Shown here: in pieces, positions 26,991 to 35,267 of the stretch
Position numbering within the stretch: position 1 is the stretch's first letter
Layout: every line of letters begins with the position of its first letter
NCBI RefSeq assembly: GCF_019139675.1
Contig: NZ_CP077077.1
Location: 2,046,001-2,110,000, forward strand
Source of the DNA: Pseudomonas maumuensis
Lineage (GTDB): Bacteria > Pseudomonadota > Gammaproteobacteria > Pseudomonadales > Pseudomonadaceae
Reading direction: 5' to 3'
DNA length: 64,000 nt
Translations under genes and position numbers: made by a program
The notes under the pieces: generated by a model
Databases searched by the model: none
The model's input: the letters and a program-made list of their open reading frames with translations, nothing else
Told to the model about the DNA's origin: nothing

Positions 26991-27016
26991 TGTGGGAGCG
27001 GGCTTGCCCTGCGATG
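26991..27016 (+). repeat. Single REP element upstream of zapE
   Basis: TGTGGGAGCGGGCTTGCCC followed by TGCGATG is one diverged REP core (GCGGGCTTGCCC stem), not paired. It ends only about 8 bp before the zapE start. Confidence 0.65.
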
Positions 27017-27023
27017 GCGTACC

Positions 27024-28133
27024 ATGCGCGGCATGACTCCCGAATCCCTCTATCACAAGGCGCTCGCCGAGCGCGGCTTTTTCCCGGACCCGGCCCAGGC
27101 AGCGGCTGTGGCTGCCTTGCAGGCCTGCTTCGACGCCCTGTATCAGGGCCAGCCGACGCAAGGCCTGTACCTCTGGGGCCCGGTCGGGCGTGGCAAGACC
27201 TGGTTGATGGACCTCTTCCATCGCAGTCTGCAACTGCCGGCCCGGCGCCAGCATTTCCACCATTTCATGGCCTGGGTGCATCAGCGCCTGTTCCAGCTCA
27301 ATGGCACCGCCGACCCGCTCGCGGCCCTGGCTCGGGCGCTGGCCGACGAGATACGGGTGCTGTGTTTCGACGAGCTGTTCGTCAGCGATATCGGCGATGC
27401 GATCATTCTCGGCCGTCTGTTCCAGGTGTTGTTCGATCACGGTGTGGTGATCGTCGCCACCTCCAACCAGCCGCCCGACCAGTTGTACCGCGATGGCTTC
27501 AACCGTGAGCGGTTCCTGCCGGCCATCGCCGCCATCGAGCGGCACATGCGCGTGCTGGCGGTGGCGGGGGAGCAGGACCACCGCCTGCATCCCGGCCTGC
27601 AACAGCAACGCTACTGGGTCAGCGAGGCAGGGCAACCGAGCGCGCTCGCCGAGGTGTTTTGCCAGTTGAGCCCGGCCGACCCAGGCAGTGAGCAGCCGCT
27701 GCAGCTCGGCTCCCGTCGTATCGGCGTGCTGCGCCGCAGCGCGCAGGCCATCTGGTGCGATTTCAGCGCCTTGTGCGAGCAGCCCCTGGCCGCCATGGAC
27801 TTCATGGCCTTGTGCGACCGCTTTCCGGCGATTCTGGTCAGCGGCATTCCGGCCCTGGGTGGCGTCCAGCAGGCCGGGCGCATTGCCCGCGGTACCGAGG
27901 ACGGGGCCGCCCGCGTCGAGGCCGGGGATCGCCAGTTGCCGACGCTGGCGCCGAAGGATGACAGTGTGCGGCGCTTCATTGCCTTGGTAGACGAATGCTA
28001 CGACCGTCGGGTGTTGTTGTACCTGGAGGCCGAGGTGCCGCTGGAAGCGCTCTACACTCAAGGATATCTGGCGTTCCCGTACCAACGGACCCTGAGCCGG
28101 CTACGGGAGATGCAACTGCAACGCTTCGCCTGA
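27024..28133 (+). CDS. zapE: Cell division protein ZapE (AFG1-like ATPase)
   Basis: A 369-aa P-loop ATPase of the AFG1/ZapE family, which in E. coli destabilises FtsZ bundles late in division. The Walker A WGPVGRGKTWLMDLFH is near residue 51 and the Walker B VLCFDELFVSDIGDA near 112; SNQPPDQLYRDGFNRERFLPAI and DDSVRRFIALVDECYDRRV are family-typical. Translation may begin at the internal ATG 27033 (MTPESLYHKA), which fits family N-termini better; neither start has a clear ribosome binding site. DinB follows 12 bp downstream. Confidence 0.88.
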   Translation: MRGMTPESLYHKALAERGFFPDPAQAAAVAALQACFDALYQGQPTQGLYLWGPVGRGKTWLMDLFHRSLQLPARRQHFHHFMAWVHQRLFQLNGTADPLAALARALADEIRVLCFDELFVSDIGDAIILGRLFQVLFDHGVVIVATSNQPPDQLYRDGFNRERFLPAIAAIERHMRVLAVAGEQDHRLHPGLQQQRYWVSEAGQPSALAEVFCQLSPADPGSEQPLQLGSRRIGVLRRSAQAIWCDFSALCEQPLAAMDFMALCDRFPAILVSGIPALGGVQQAGRIARGTEDGAARVEAGDRQLPTLAPKDDSVRRFIALVDECYDRRVLLYLEAEVPLEALYTQGYLAFPYQRTLSRLREMQLQRFA

Positions 28134-28144
28134 AGGAGCCGACC

Positions 28145-28729
28145 ATGGAGCCGCTGTCGCATCATCTGCTGACCCAGGCCTACAACAATGGCTGGGCCAA
28201 TCACCGCCTGTACAAGGCTTGCCTGCAACTGACCCAGGACGAGTTCGTCGCCCCGCGCTGCAGTTTCTTCCCGTCGATCAAGGCCACCCTCAACCACCTG
28301 TTGACGGTGGACTGGTTCTACCTGGATGCGCTGGAGTGCGAGCAGCGCGGGCAAACGCCGGATCCGGACGGCGAGCGCTTCTTCCAACCCGAGCAACCCT
28401 TCGCCACCTGCACCGACCTGCAGGCCCAGCAGGCCCAGGCCGACCAACGTCTGATCGCCTATTGCCGGCATTTGCGTGATGACCAGCTGGGGCGCTATGT
28501 GAGCATCGTGCGACCGGACCGGGTGCAACAGGAGCAACGCGTGCGCCTGTTGTCGCACCTGTTCGAGCACCAGATCCACCATCGTGGCCAAGTGCATGCC
28601 ATGCTCAGCGACACGGCGGTCCGGCCACCGCAGTTGGACGAGTTCTTCTGCGAGGAGGAGGCGTTGCTGCGGGTCGAGGACTTCGCCGCGTTGGGTTGGA
28701 GTGAGGCGCAGGTCTGGGGACGTCGCTGA
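28145..28729 (+). CDS. DinB family protein
   Basis: A 194-aa four-helix-bundle protein of the DinB/YfiT superfamily with the metal-ligand histidines in LNHLLTVDWFYLDAL and HLFEHQIHHRGQVHAML. The ATG at 28145 follows GAAGGAGCCGACC; longer in-frame ORF upstream overlaps zapE. Members are small thiol-dependent or hydrolytic enzymes and the activity here is unknown. It is the last backbone gene before the type III secretion island. Confidence 0.87.
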   Translation: MEPLSHHLLTQAYNNGWANHRLYKACLQLTQDEFVAPRCSFFPSIKATLNHLLTVDWFYLDALECEQRGQTPDPDGERFFQPEQPFATCTDLQAQQAQADQRLIAYCRHLRDDQLGRYVSIVRPDRVQQEQRVRLLSHLFEHQIHHRGQVHAMLSDTAVRPPQLDEFFCEEEALLRVEDFAALGWSEAQVWGRR

Positions 28730-28736
28730 GTGGTGC

Positions 28737-29105
28737 TCAGGCTGTTTTGTCTTCCGCTAGATCGTTGGCGGCCTGCACCAATTGCTCCAGTTGGTGGTAG
28801 ACCTGGGCGCGGTCCATTTGCAGCAGGGACTGGCGATTCCATATGACCTGCAGGCCCGTGAGCGGGTCGACGCCGAGCACAGGCTTGCAGGTGTCCTGGC
28901 AGAACAGGTTCTGTTCGCCCCAGCGCACGTCGTCGATGGCCGACAGCTCGATGAACATCAGCAACTGATCCGCTGGATGCTCGGTCACATTGCACACATA
29001 GGGGCCTGCCCGCAGGCTGATCACCGGCTCGAAGGCCAAGGGTGGTTCCAGCTTCAGGGCTGCGTACAGTTGGGTCAATGCATAGTCATAGTTTGTGCCT
29101 GACAT
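28737..29105 (-). CDS. CesT-family type III secretion chaperone
   Basis: A small (122 aa) acidic protein with the fold pattern of class I T3SS chaperones: hydrophobic strands (FEPVISLRAGPYVCNVTEHP, DQLLMFIELSAI), then LTGLQVIWNRQSLLQMDRAQVYHQLEQLVQAANDLAE, the typical VWNRQ-LD-x-LE dimer/helix ending. It could be an effector chaperone or an ExsC-like anti-anti-activator, which has the same fold. No effector gene is adjacent. Its own ExsA-type promoter (29133-29183) ties it to the T3SS regulon. The ATG has a modest GAGAG Shine-Dalgarno. Confidence 0.72.
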   Translation of the reverse strand: MSGTNYDYALTQLYAALKLEPPLAFEPVISLRAGPYVCNVTEHPADQLLMFIELSAIDDVRWGEQNLFCQDTCKPVLGVDPLTGLQVIWNRQSLLQMDRAQVYHQLEQLVQAANDLAEDKTA

Positions 29106-29132
29106 GGCGAGCTCTCGATCAAAGGGCCAGTC

Positions 29133-29183
29133 AAGGTAGTGAGTGCATGCCTGGCCGGATACCGGATGTCGTCGCCATTTTTT
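29133..29183 (-). promoter_or_regulatory. ExsA-type promoter of the chaperone gene
   Basis: Read on the minus strand: A-tract AAAAAATGGCGAC from 29183, CCG where other sites have a TG step (CG at positions 20-21), then 24 nt to a TACCTT -10 (29138-29133). The layout equals the four other boxes in this island except for T to C at position 20. The -10 ends 28 bp upstream of the ATG. Confidence 0.55.
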
Positions 29184-29433
29184 AGATTCTGGGCGCCCTG
29201 CCGTTCGCCATGCGCGTACTTCACATTGCCTTACAGGCTCTATTTATTTCCTACAAGCGATGGCGAATTGCCTTCCTGCCTGCGAGGACAATCCCTGCGT
29301 TCATTCGTGGGATGTCGCCGTAGTCTGGGGCCCTGTCTGCATCGATGAGACAAGGACTGTAAGGTCATTCAGAGCTTGCACGTTCCGTTGTTTGATCGGT
29401 GCGTAAAGGGCCCTACGGGAAGTAAGGCCTCGC

Positions 29434-30243
29434 ATGATAAGGATTTCTCCAGTTGAGGGCTGGCGTGTGCAAGGTCGGCAGTTGGATGTTGTCGGGGCGG
29501 GATTCACGTCCCAAGGGCAGGAGGGCTTCTACGCGCTCGTGGCGGGTGAGCTGGTGCTGCGTGACATGGACGACATCATTCACCTACGGGCAGGCGAGCT
29601 GCTGTTCGTCAAGCGAGGAACCTATTTGGTGGCGACCCAATCGCAGGCATGCCAAGTGCTGTGGTTGCCACTGGACGTCAATTTCGTGCGAGCGTTTCTC
29701 CAGCGTCACGGCAATGACCTTGCTCATCTCGAGCGCCACGATGATACGGGTGTGAACACTCTGCGGATTCAGCCCTGCGCGATGGCGCAAGAATGCGTGA
29801 CCCGTCTGGCGGCACTAGGAGGCGAAGGGGCCTCGTCGATGCTTGCGATGCTGCGTCTGGAAGAGCTGTTGCTGCTGCTCGTCTTCGGGTCGCAAGGGCA
29901 GACGTTGTTGGCGGCATTGCGACAGCAGGGCAATCGGCATGTCGATCGCCTGCACGGCTTCATGGAGCAGCACTACCTGCGCGACTGGCGTCTGGAGCAG
30001 TATGCCCAGGCCTTCGGTCTGGGGCTGACAGCGTTCAAGAGTTTGTTCAGTACCTTCTACAACACCTCGCCACGGGCCTGGATCACCGAGCGCAGAATCG
30101 TCCATGCGCACCATTTGCTGCTTAACACGCGTATGAGCATTGTCGACATCGCCATGGAAAGCGGCTTTTCCAGTCAGTCGTATTTCAGCCAGAGCTACCG
30201 TCGGCGGTTCGGGCGTACCCCCAGCGACGCCCGCCGTGGCTGA
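29434..30243 (+). CDS. exsA: AraC-family T3SS master activator, ExsA-like
   Basis: 269 aa. The N-terminal half (residues 1-165) is a cupin-like regulatory/dimerisation domain, and the C-terminal part has two HTH motifs of the AraC type (DWRLEQYAQAFGLGLTAFKSLFSTFYNTSPRAWITERRIVHAHHLLLNTRMSIVDIAMESGFSSQSYFSQSYRRRFGRTPSD). Length and domain order fit ExsA/LcrF (about 270-280 aa). It lies 38 bp upstream of yscB and probably is co-transcribed with the sctC operon. Five promoters with ExsA-type boxes in the island are the likely targets. No clear box was seen before exsA itself, and exsC/D/E-like partners are not evident nearby. Confidence 0.85.
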   Translation: MIRISPVEGWRVQGRQLDVVGAGFTSQGQEGFYALVAGELVLRDMDDIIHLRAGELLFVKRGTYLVATQSQACQVLWLPLDVNFVRAFLQRHGNDLAHLERHDDTGVNTLRIQPCAMAQECVTRLAALGGEGASSMLAMLRLEELLLLLVFGSQGQTLLAALRQQGNRHVDRLHGFMEQHYLRDWRLEQYAQAFGLGLTAFKSLFSTFYNTSPRAWITERRIVHAHHLLLNTRMSIVDIAMESGFSSQSYFSQSYRRRFGRTPSDARRG

Positions 30244-30281
30244 TAACCCTTCTGCTCCCTGAGTTGCATGGACGAGGCCCT

Positions 30282-30704
30282 ATGAACACACTTTTGAGTC
30301 GACTGGCCCGACGACTGGGCATGGCCCCCTGGCAGGCCGATAACAGCGGTGGTTACCAGCTGTGCATCGAGGGACATGCCCTGTCGCTCGAGCCACGCGG
30401 TACACAGCTGGTGATCCGTAGCCCACTGTCGTCGCAGGCGGGGCAAGGCGCCAGCCTCGACCCACGAGCCTTGCGCCGATCAATGGGCATGGTTACGGCG
30501 TGGGCGGCGCATTGTCCGCAGCGCCTGGCGCTGACACCTGCCGGAGAACTGCTGCTCGAAGCCTGGGTCGACCTGTCTTCGGGCGATGTCGACATCGTGG
30601 ATCACGTATTGGGTGCTCAGGTCGAGCTGCTCGATCTGTTGTGCCATCGGCATTGCGATCCCGTGCCTGTGATCTGTCGGGGAGCCAGTGTATGGATGCC
30701 TTGA
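30282..30704 (+). CDS. yscB: YscB/PscB-like chaperone
   Basis: 140 aa from the ATG at 30282, the same length as PscB; GAGG precedes it. YscB pairs with SycN as a heterodimeric chaperone for the gatekeeper YopN (SctW), and a sycN gene is present 14 kb away. The sequence [27 protein letters not shown] and [23 protein letters not shown] fits a CesT-like fold. The assignment relies partly on position directly ahead of the secretin gene, as in Yersinia and P. aeruginosa. Its end overlaps sctC by 13 bp. Confidence 0.72.
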   Translation: MNTLLSRLARRLGMAPWQADNSGGYQLCIEGHALSLEPRGTQLVIRSPLSSQAGQGASLDPRALRRSMGMVTAWAAHCPQRLALTPAGELLLEAWVDLSSGDVDIVDHVLGAQVELLDLLCHRHCDPVPVICRGASVWMP

Positions 30705-32257
30705 GATTGTTCGCTGCCGGGCTGGCGGCCCTACTGGCCAGCGTTGCCGCCCAAGGCGAGCAACTGGATTGGCCCCAGGAGCCGTTCCATTATGTCGCCC
30801 AGGGCGAAAGCCTGCGTGACGTGCTGGCCAACTTCGCCGCCAACTACCACGGAGCAGTGGTGGTCAGCGACAAGGTCAGGGATCAGGTGAGCGCCACCTT
30901 CGAGCAGCCGGACCCCGCGGCGTTTCTCGACCAGGTCGCCGTGCTCTTCAACCTGGCCTGGTACTACGACGGCGCGGTGCTCCATGTCGACAAGTCCAGC
31001 GAAGTACAGACCCGGCTCATTCACCTGGACAAGGTGCGCGAGCCGCAACTGCGCGTCGCCCTGCAGGAAGGTGGCGGCTGGACGTCGCGCTTCGCCTGGC
31101 GTGCCGCGGCAAATGGGCGGCTGGTGTATGCATCGGGTCCACCGCGTTACCTCGACCGGGTCGAGCTCACCGCCAAGGCGCTGGAGCAGCAGGCTGTGTT
31201 GCAGGATGAGCGCGGTGGCAGCCTGAACGTCGAGGTGATCGCCCTCAAGCATGCGGTGGCCGAGGATCGTCAAATCGACTATCGCGACCAGAAGGTGGCG
31301 GTACCCGGGGTGGCCACGCTCCTCTCCCGGATACTGGCGGACGCCGATGTCGGCGCGGTCGAGGGCCAGGCCATGGGGGCGCAAGCGCCGGTACGCCCCG
31401 GTCGAGCCGTGGTTCAGGCCGAACCGTCGCTCAACGCCATCATCGTGCGTGACCATGCCGAACGCATGCCCATGTACCGGCGCCTGGTGGCGGCACTGGA
31501 CAGGCCGGCGGCGCGCATCGAGGTGGGGCTGACGATTCTCGACATCAATGCCGAACACCTGGCGGAACTGGGGGTGGAGTGGCAGGTCGGCATCGGTACC
31601 GGCAAGCATCAGTTGATCGACATCCGCACAAACGCAGGTCAGGCGCAGGGTGCGCTGGCCGGCAGCCTGGTCGACAGTCGTGGGGTGGACCGGTTGCTGG
31701 CCAAGGTGACCCTGATGCAGGGCGAGGGGCGGGCCCAGGTGGTGTCGCGTCCGACCTTGCTGACCCAGGAGAACACCCTGGCGGTGATAGATCATAGTGA
31801 AACCTATTATGTCCGGGTGCTGGGCGAGCGCGTCGCCGAGCTCAAGGCGATCACCTACGGCACCCTGTTGAAGATGACCCCGCGCCTGATCCGCAGTGCC
31901 GATCGGCCGGAAATCAGCCTGAGCCTGCATATCGAGGACGGCAGCCAGAAGCCCAACAGCACAGGGCCGGACGGCATTCCCACCATCAGTCGCACGGTCA
32001 TCGACACATTGGCCCGGGTCGACCTGGGCCAGAGCTTGATGATTGGTGGCATCCATCGCGACGAGTCGAGTGAAAGCCTGCGCAAGGTCCCGTTGCTGGG
32101 CGACATCCCTTTCCTGGGTGCCTTGTTTCGCTACCAGTCCAGTAGCACGCGTCGATCGGTCCGGTTGTTCTTGATCGAGCCGAAACTGATCGATTCGGGG
32201 CTGGTAAAGGTCGTCAACGGCTTGAAGACAGGCCCGGTCTACGATGAGCGTTCATGA
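30692..32257 (+). CDS. sctC: T3SS outer-membrane secretin SctC
   Basis: 521 aa with signal peptide [23 protein letters not shown]-domains starting [36 protein letters not shown], and a C-terminal secretin beta-barrel domain ([32 protein letters not shown]... [37 protein letters not shown]). It forms the outer-membrane ring. It is shorter than YscC/PscC (about 600 aa), with less sequence between N-domains and barrel. ATG at 30692 with GGGGAG seven nt upstream. No pilotin gene was recognised in the island. Confidence 0.94.
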   Translation: MDALRLFAAGLAALLASVAAQGEQLDWPQEPFHYVAQGESLRDVLANFAANYHGAVVVSDKVRDQVSATFEQPDPAAFLDQVAVLFNLAWYYDGAVLHVDKSSEVQTRLIHLDKVREPQLRVALQEGGGWTSRFAWRAAANGRLVYASGPPRYLDRVELTAKALEQQAVLQDERGGSLNVEVIALKHAVAEDRQIDYRDQKVAVPGVATLLSRILADADVGAVEGQAMGAQAPVRPGRAVVQAEPSLNAIIVRDHAERMPMYRRLVAALDRPAARIEVGLTILDINAEHLAELGVEWQVGIGTGKHQLIDIRTNAGQAQGALAGSLVDSRGVDRLLAKVTLMQGEGRAQVVSRPTLLTQENTLAVIDHSETYYVRVLGERVAELKAITYGTLLKMTPRLIRSADRPEISLSLHIEDGSQKPNSTGPDGIPTISRTVIDTLARVDLGQSLMIGGIHRDESSESLRKVPLLGDIPFLGALFRYQSSSTRRSVRLFLIEPKLIDSGLVKVVNGLKTGPVYDERS

Positions 32258-33161
32258 AATGACGTGGAAACTACGGGTCTACAGCGGGCTGAGTAAGGGG
32301 GCCGAGGTGTCCCTCGAGGCTGGCCGGGTCGTTATCGGTGCCGACCCGGCCCAGGCCGATCTAGTGCTGATGGACGCGGGGATCGCCGCTGTTCACCTGG
32401 TGTTGATGGTCGGACCGGACGGCGTGCGCCTATTGGAATGGGCCGCGAGCGAATCACCGACCCAGGCAGGCGTGGCGGTAGGGGCTGATACCGGGCTGCA
32501 AGCACGTGCCGTGCAGCGCTGTGGTCCGTTGTGCTGGGCATTCTGTGCGCAGGGCGATGTGTTCGCCGAGCAATTGCTCGAGCCGGCAGCTCGACGCGGA
32601 ACGCGGGGCGGCTGGTTCATGGTGCCGGGCGCCGGCTTGCTCCTGCTGCTGGTCTTGCTCAGCCGGCTGTTGATTCCCGAGGCGGAGGCGCAAGCCACGC
32701 GACCAGCGCTGGATCCCCCAGTCGAGCCAGCCTCGCTGCCTGCTAATCAGGCGCGGACGCGACTCGCCCAGTTGCTGCGCGAATGGCAGCTGGAGGACGC
32801 CCTGACCTTGGAAGAGCGCGCTGACGCCTTGGTGCTGCGTGGGGCGCTAGACGATCAGCAGCATCAGGATTACCGGAACTTGCAGCGACAGTTTCGCCAG
32901 GCGTTCGGCGAGCGGCCGCTGTTGAAGCTGATCGATGAAGCCAGGGCACCGCAGCCCGGCAGACTCGACCTCCCGGTTCGAGCGGTATCACTGGGGCGTG
33001 TGCCCTATGTGACGCTCACCGACAACCGCCGTTATCCCGTGGGTGCGCTGATGCCTTCCGGTGTCCGCGTACTGGCGATCGACGCGCAGGCGATCACCCT
33101 GCGCAAGGGTGGGCGGAACTACTTGGTCAAATTGAAGGAGCGCCCTTCCGATGATGGATGA
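32244..33161 (+). CDS. sctD: T3SS inner-membrane ring protein SctD
   Basis: 305 aa: a cytoplasmic FHA-like domain ([35 protein letters not shown]...), one transmembrane helix at about 124-144 ([21 protein letters not shown]), and a periplasmic part with a ring-building motif and ending [18 protein letters not shown]. YscD/PscD are over 400 aa, so about one periplasmic domain is missing. The start overlaps the sctC stop; an alternative ATG at 32259 (MTWKL) is possible. Confidence 0.85.
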   Translation: MSVHEMTWKLRVYSGLSKGAEVSLEAGRVVIGADPAQADLVLMDAGIAAVHLVLMVGPDGVRLLEWAASESPTQAGVAVGADTGLQARAVQRCGPLCWAFCAQGDVFAEQLLEPAARRGTRGGWFMVPGAGLLLLLVLLSRLLIPEAEAQATRPALDPPVEPASLPANQARTRLAQLLREWQLEDALTLEERADALVLRGALDDQQHQDYRNLQRQFRQAFGERPLLKLIDEARAPQPGRLDLPVRAVSLGRVPYVTLTDNRRYPVGALMPSGVRVLAIDAQAITLRKGGRNYLVKLKERPSDDG

Positions 33162-33348
33162 GCTATTGCAGGAAACACGTGACCCGCAAACCCGGGTTCG
33201 AATGTTCACGATGCTGGAGCAGGCGCGGAGCGCCCGTGCCAGCCAAATGTCGTGGCCTTTGTCGCCCGCGGCATTCCAGGCATTACACGATGAGCGAACA
33301 GCCCTTGAAGCGGCCTTGAAGATACTGGAAAAACTGGAGGAACACTGA
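33151..33348 (+). CDS. Small SctF co-chaperone, YscE/PscE-like
   Basis: 65 aa, two-helix composition (ETRDPQTRVRMFTMLEQARSARASQM..., FQALHDERTALEAALKILEKLEEH). Position between sctD and the needle gene and size equal PscE (67 aa), which with PscG keeps the needle subunit PscF monomeric. The sequence similarity is too short to be decisive. The start overlaps the sctD end; GGAG lies upstream. Confidence 0.7.
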   Translation: MMDELLQETRDPQTRVRMFTMLEQARSARASQMSWPLSPAAFQALHDERTALEAALKILEKLEEH

Positions 33349-33349
33349 A

Positions 33350-33610
33350 ATGACAGGCATTAGCGGCGGATTTTACGACGGCACGAGCAACACCATGGAC
33401 ATGGTCCACGAAGGTTTGGCCAAGCAGGCGCAACAAGCCAACCAGGCCGTGCTCGACTCACTGAAGAAACTCAACGAAAAAAGCGACGACCCGGCGTTGC
33501 TGGCCGACATGCGCCATCGCTCGAACATCTGGTCGAACGTGTTCCAGGTCGATGCGACCTTGGGTCAGACCTTCAAGAACACCATCAGCAGCATCCTGCA
33601 GAAGTTCTGA
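33350..33610 (+). CDS. sctF: T3SS needle subunit SctF
   Basis: An 86-aa helical-hairpin protein (VLDSLKKLNEKSDDPALLADMRHRSNIWSNVFQVDATLGQTFKNTISSILQKF), the size and C-terminal pattern of PscF/YscF. The Asp-Pro-containing turn (SDDPALLADM) between the two helices and the terminal QKF are typical. It polymerises into the extracellular needle. GGAGGAACACTGAA precedes the ATG. It lies between its presumed chaperones (YscE- and YscG-like). Confidence 0.93.
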   Translation: MTGISGGFYDGTSNTMDMVHEGLAKQAQQANQAVLDSLKKLNEKSDDPALLADMRHRSNIWSNVFQVDATLGQTFKNTISSILQKF

Positions 33611-33612
33611 GC

Positions 33613-33963
33613 ATGGAGCATTCATTGGATAATCTGATGGCGCGCCTGGGACTGCTGGGTGTCGAGCACCGTCACCATGAAGAGGCCTTGTCGATTGCGC
33701 ACTGGCTTGCCCGGCAGCCGGAAACCATGGAAGCCGCCTGTGTGATACGTGTTGCCGGCCTGATGGGGGCGGGGCGTTGCGAGGAGGCCCTGGCGCAAGG
33801 CGTTCAGGCACCCTGGCCATCCCTGGGCCCGTGGCTGGCGTTGTGCGAGCGGCAGCTGGGCTACATGGCGGCGCTGGAAAGGCGGCTGGAGCACATGGCG
33901 CAGAGCGAGGATGCCGATCTGATCCGCTTCGCCGAAAGCATGCGTGCCCAGGTGGTTGCATGA
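33613..33963 (+). CDS. sctG: T3SS needle chaperone SctG (TPR)
   Basis: 116 aa, helical with TPR-like repeats (HRHHEEALSIAHWLARQPETMEAACVIRVAGLMGAGRCEEALAQG), the length of YscG/PscG (115 aa). In the Ysc family it clamps the C-terminal helix of the needle subunit together with YscE. It starts 2 bp after the sctF stop and overlaps the next gene by ATGA. Confidence 0.82.
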   Translation: MEHSLDNLMARLGLLGVEHRHHEEALSIAHWLARQPETMEAACVIRVAGLMGAGRCEEALAQGVQAPWPSLGPWLALCERQLGYMAALERRLEHMAQSEDADLIRFAESMRAQVVA

Positions 33964-34190
33964 ACCGCTTGACCGCGATGCCGTTGGCGAGCGCGCAAAG
34001 TGCTCCGATCTCGCAGCCCGTCCATGTCGCTCGGGACGCTGCGCACTTTCAGACATTGCTCGTCGAGCAGGTGCCAGGTGCCCCGGAGCATGCGCAGGTG
34101 TACACAGCGGCACAGCAACAGCGCTTGCAAGTGCTCGACATGGCGATGGACCTGCTGAACGACACCCTCAAGGTGGAGGTTGACTCATGA
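33960..34190 (+). CDS. Small protein at the SctH position
   Basis: A 76-aa protein (MNRLTAMPLASAQSAPISQPVHVARDAAHFQTLL...QQQRLQVLDMAMDLLNDTLKVEVDS) in the place of yscH/pscH, between sctG and sctI, with ATGA overlaps on both sides. YscH (YopR) is about 165 aa and secreted early; this one is half as long. Its Ser/Ala/Pro-rich N-terminus would suit a secretion signal. The family is not recognised. Confidence 0.6.
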   Translation: MNRLTAMPLASAQSAPISQPVHVARDAAHFQTLLVEQVPGAPEHAQVYTAAQQQRLQVLDMAMDLLNDTLKVEVDS

Positions 34191-34525
34191 CTGGCATCAC
34201 TGAAGTGACCCAGGTGGTCACTGATTTGCAGTCCTTGGCGGCACCGGCGGCCGATGCCGGGCAAGTGGCCGAGTTCGAACAAGCGCTGGCCAGTACCGGC
34301 GGCAACTCTGGGGAAGGGGTATTGCACACCCTCGGGCAGCTCAGCCAGCAGCACGTCGAAGCCAGGCAGGCCGCGCACGCCAACCTGGTCTCGGGCACGG
34401 GAGACCCCGTGGCGCTGATGGAGGCCCATTGGGCGCTGATACGCACCAACTTGCAGGTGGAGTTGATTGCCAAGGGCGTGGGGCGTACCACGCAGAACAT
34501 CGAAACACTCATGAAAGCCCAATAG
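34187..34525 (+). CDS. sctI: T3SS inner rod protein SctI
   Basis: 112 aa. The C-terminal part LVSGTGDPVALMEAHWALIRTNLQVELIAKGVGRTTQNIETLMKAQ is the conserved amphipathic helix of the YscI/PrgJ rod family. It forms the inner adaptor between export gate and needle. ATGA overlap with the preceding gene and 7 bp to sctJ. The length suits YscI (115 aa). Confidence 0.9.
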   Translation: MTGITEVTQVVTDLQSLAAPAADAGQVAEFEQALASTGGNSGEGVLHTLGQLSQQHVEARQAAHANLVSGTGDPVALMEAHWALIRTNLQVELIAKGVGRTTQNIETLMKAQ

Positions 34526-34532
34526 GTGCCCT

Positions 34533-35267
34533 GTGAAGAATGCCTGGCAGTGTTTGCTGCTTCTTATGGTGCTGATGCTGGGCGGGTGCCGGGTCGAGTT
34601 GTACCTCGGCCTCGGCCAGCGCGAAGCCAACGAAATGCTCGCGGTGCTGGATGCCGAGGGCATCGAGGCGGTGAAGGCGCAGGACAAGGACGGCAAAGTG
34701 AAAATCCTCATCGACGAGGCCGACATCGGTCACGCGGTGGCGGCGCTCAAGCGCCAGGGTTATCCACGGGAGATGTTCTCCACGGTCAATGACGTGTTCC
34801 CGCGGGACAGCCTGATCTCGTCACCGTTGGAGGAGCAGGCACGGTTGACCTATGTAAAGTCCCAGGAACTGTCGCGCACCCTCTCGGAAATCGACGGCGT
34901 GTTGGTGGCGCGGGTGCATGTGGTGTTGCCGGAGCCCCGTGATGGCCTACGCGCGTCGGCTCGTGCGGCCTCGGCGTCGATCTTCATCAAGCACGCGGCG
35001 GATGCGTCACTTGACCTGTACATCGGGCAGATGAAGCAGTTGTTGAGTAACAGTATCGAAGGCCTGGACTACGAGCGCATCAGTGTCGTACTGGTGCCTT
35101 CCACGCAGGCGCGGCACCCGTTGGCCGCAGGACGTCATGCCACACTGTTGTCGATACAGGTCGTTGAGGGTTCGCGTCTGCGCTTGTTGGCGCTGGTGGG
35201 CGCTTTGCTGGGGGTGTTGGTGCTGAGCAACCTGGCGCAGTACCTGTGGTGGCGTCAACGGGCATGA
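34533..35267 (+). CDS. sctJ: T3SS inner-membrane ring lipoprotein SctJ
   Basis: 244 aa with GTG start. Lipoprotein signal peptide MKNAWQCLLLLMVLMLGGC with Cys19 in the lipobox, two ring-building motifs (VELYLGLGQREANEMLAVLDAEGIEAVKAQ... and YVKSQELSRTLSEIDGVLVARVHVVLPEP), and a C-terminal transmembrane helix (RLLALVGALLGVLVLSNLAQYLWW). It belongs to the YscJ/PrgK family and builds the periplasmic face of the inner ring with SctD. The stop overlaps the sctK ATG. Confidence 0.95.
   Translation: MKNAWQCLLLLMVLMLGGCRVELYLGLGQREANEMLAVLDAEGIEAVKAQDKDGKVKILIDEADIGHAVAALKRQGYPREMFSTVNDVFPRDSLISSPLEEQARLTYVKSQELSRTLSEIDGVLVARVHVVLPEPRDGLRASARAASASIFIKHAADASLDLYIGQMKQLLSNSIEGLDYERISVVLVPSTQARHPLAAGRHATLLSIQVVEGSRLRLLALVGALLGVLVLSNLAQYLWWRQRA

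Noticed and set aside
29184..29433. ExsA-type site in front of exsA on the plus strand
   Set aside because: I saw no A-tract with TG and a -10 at the proper spacing, so none is claimed.
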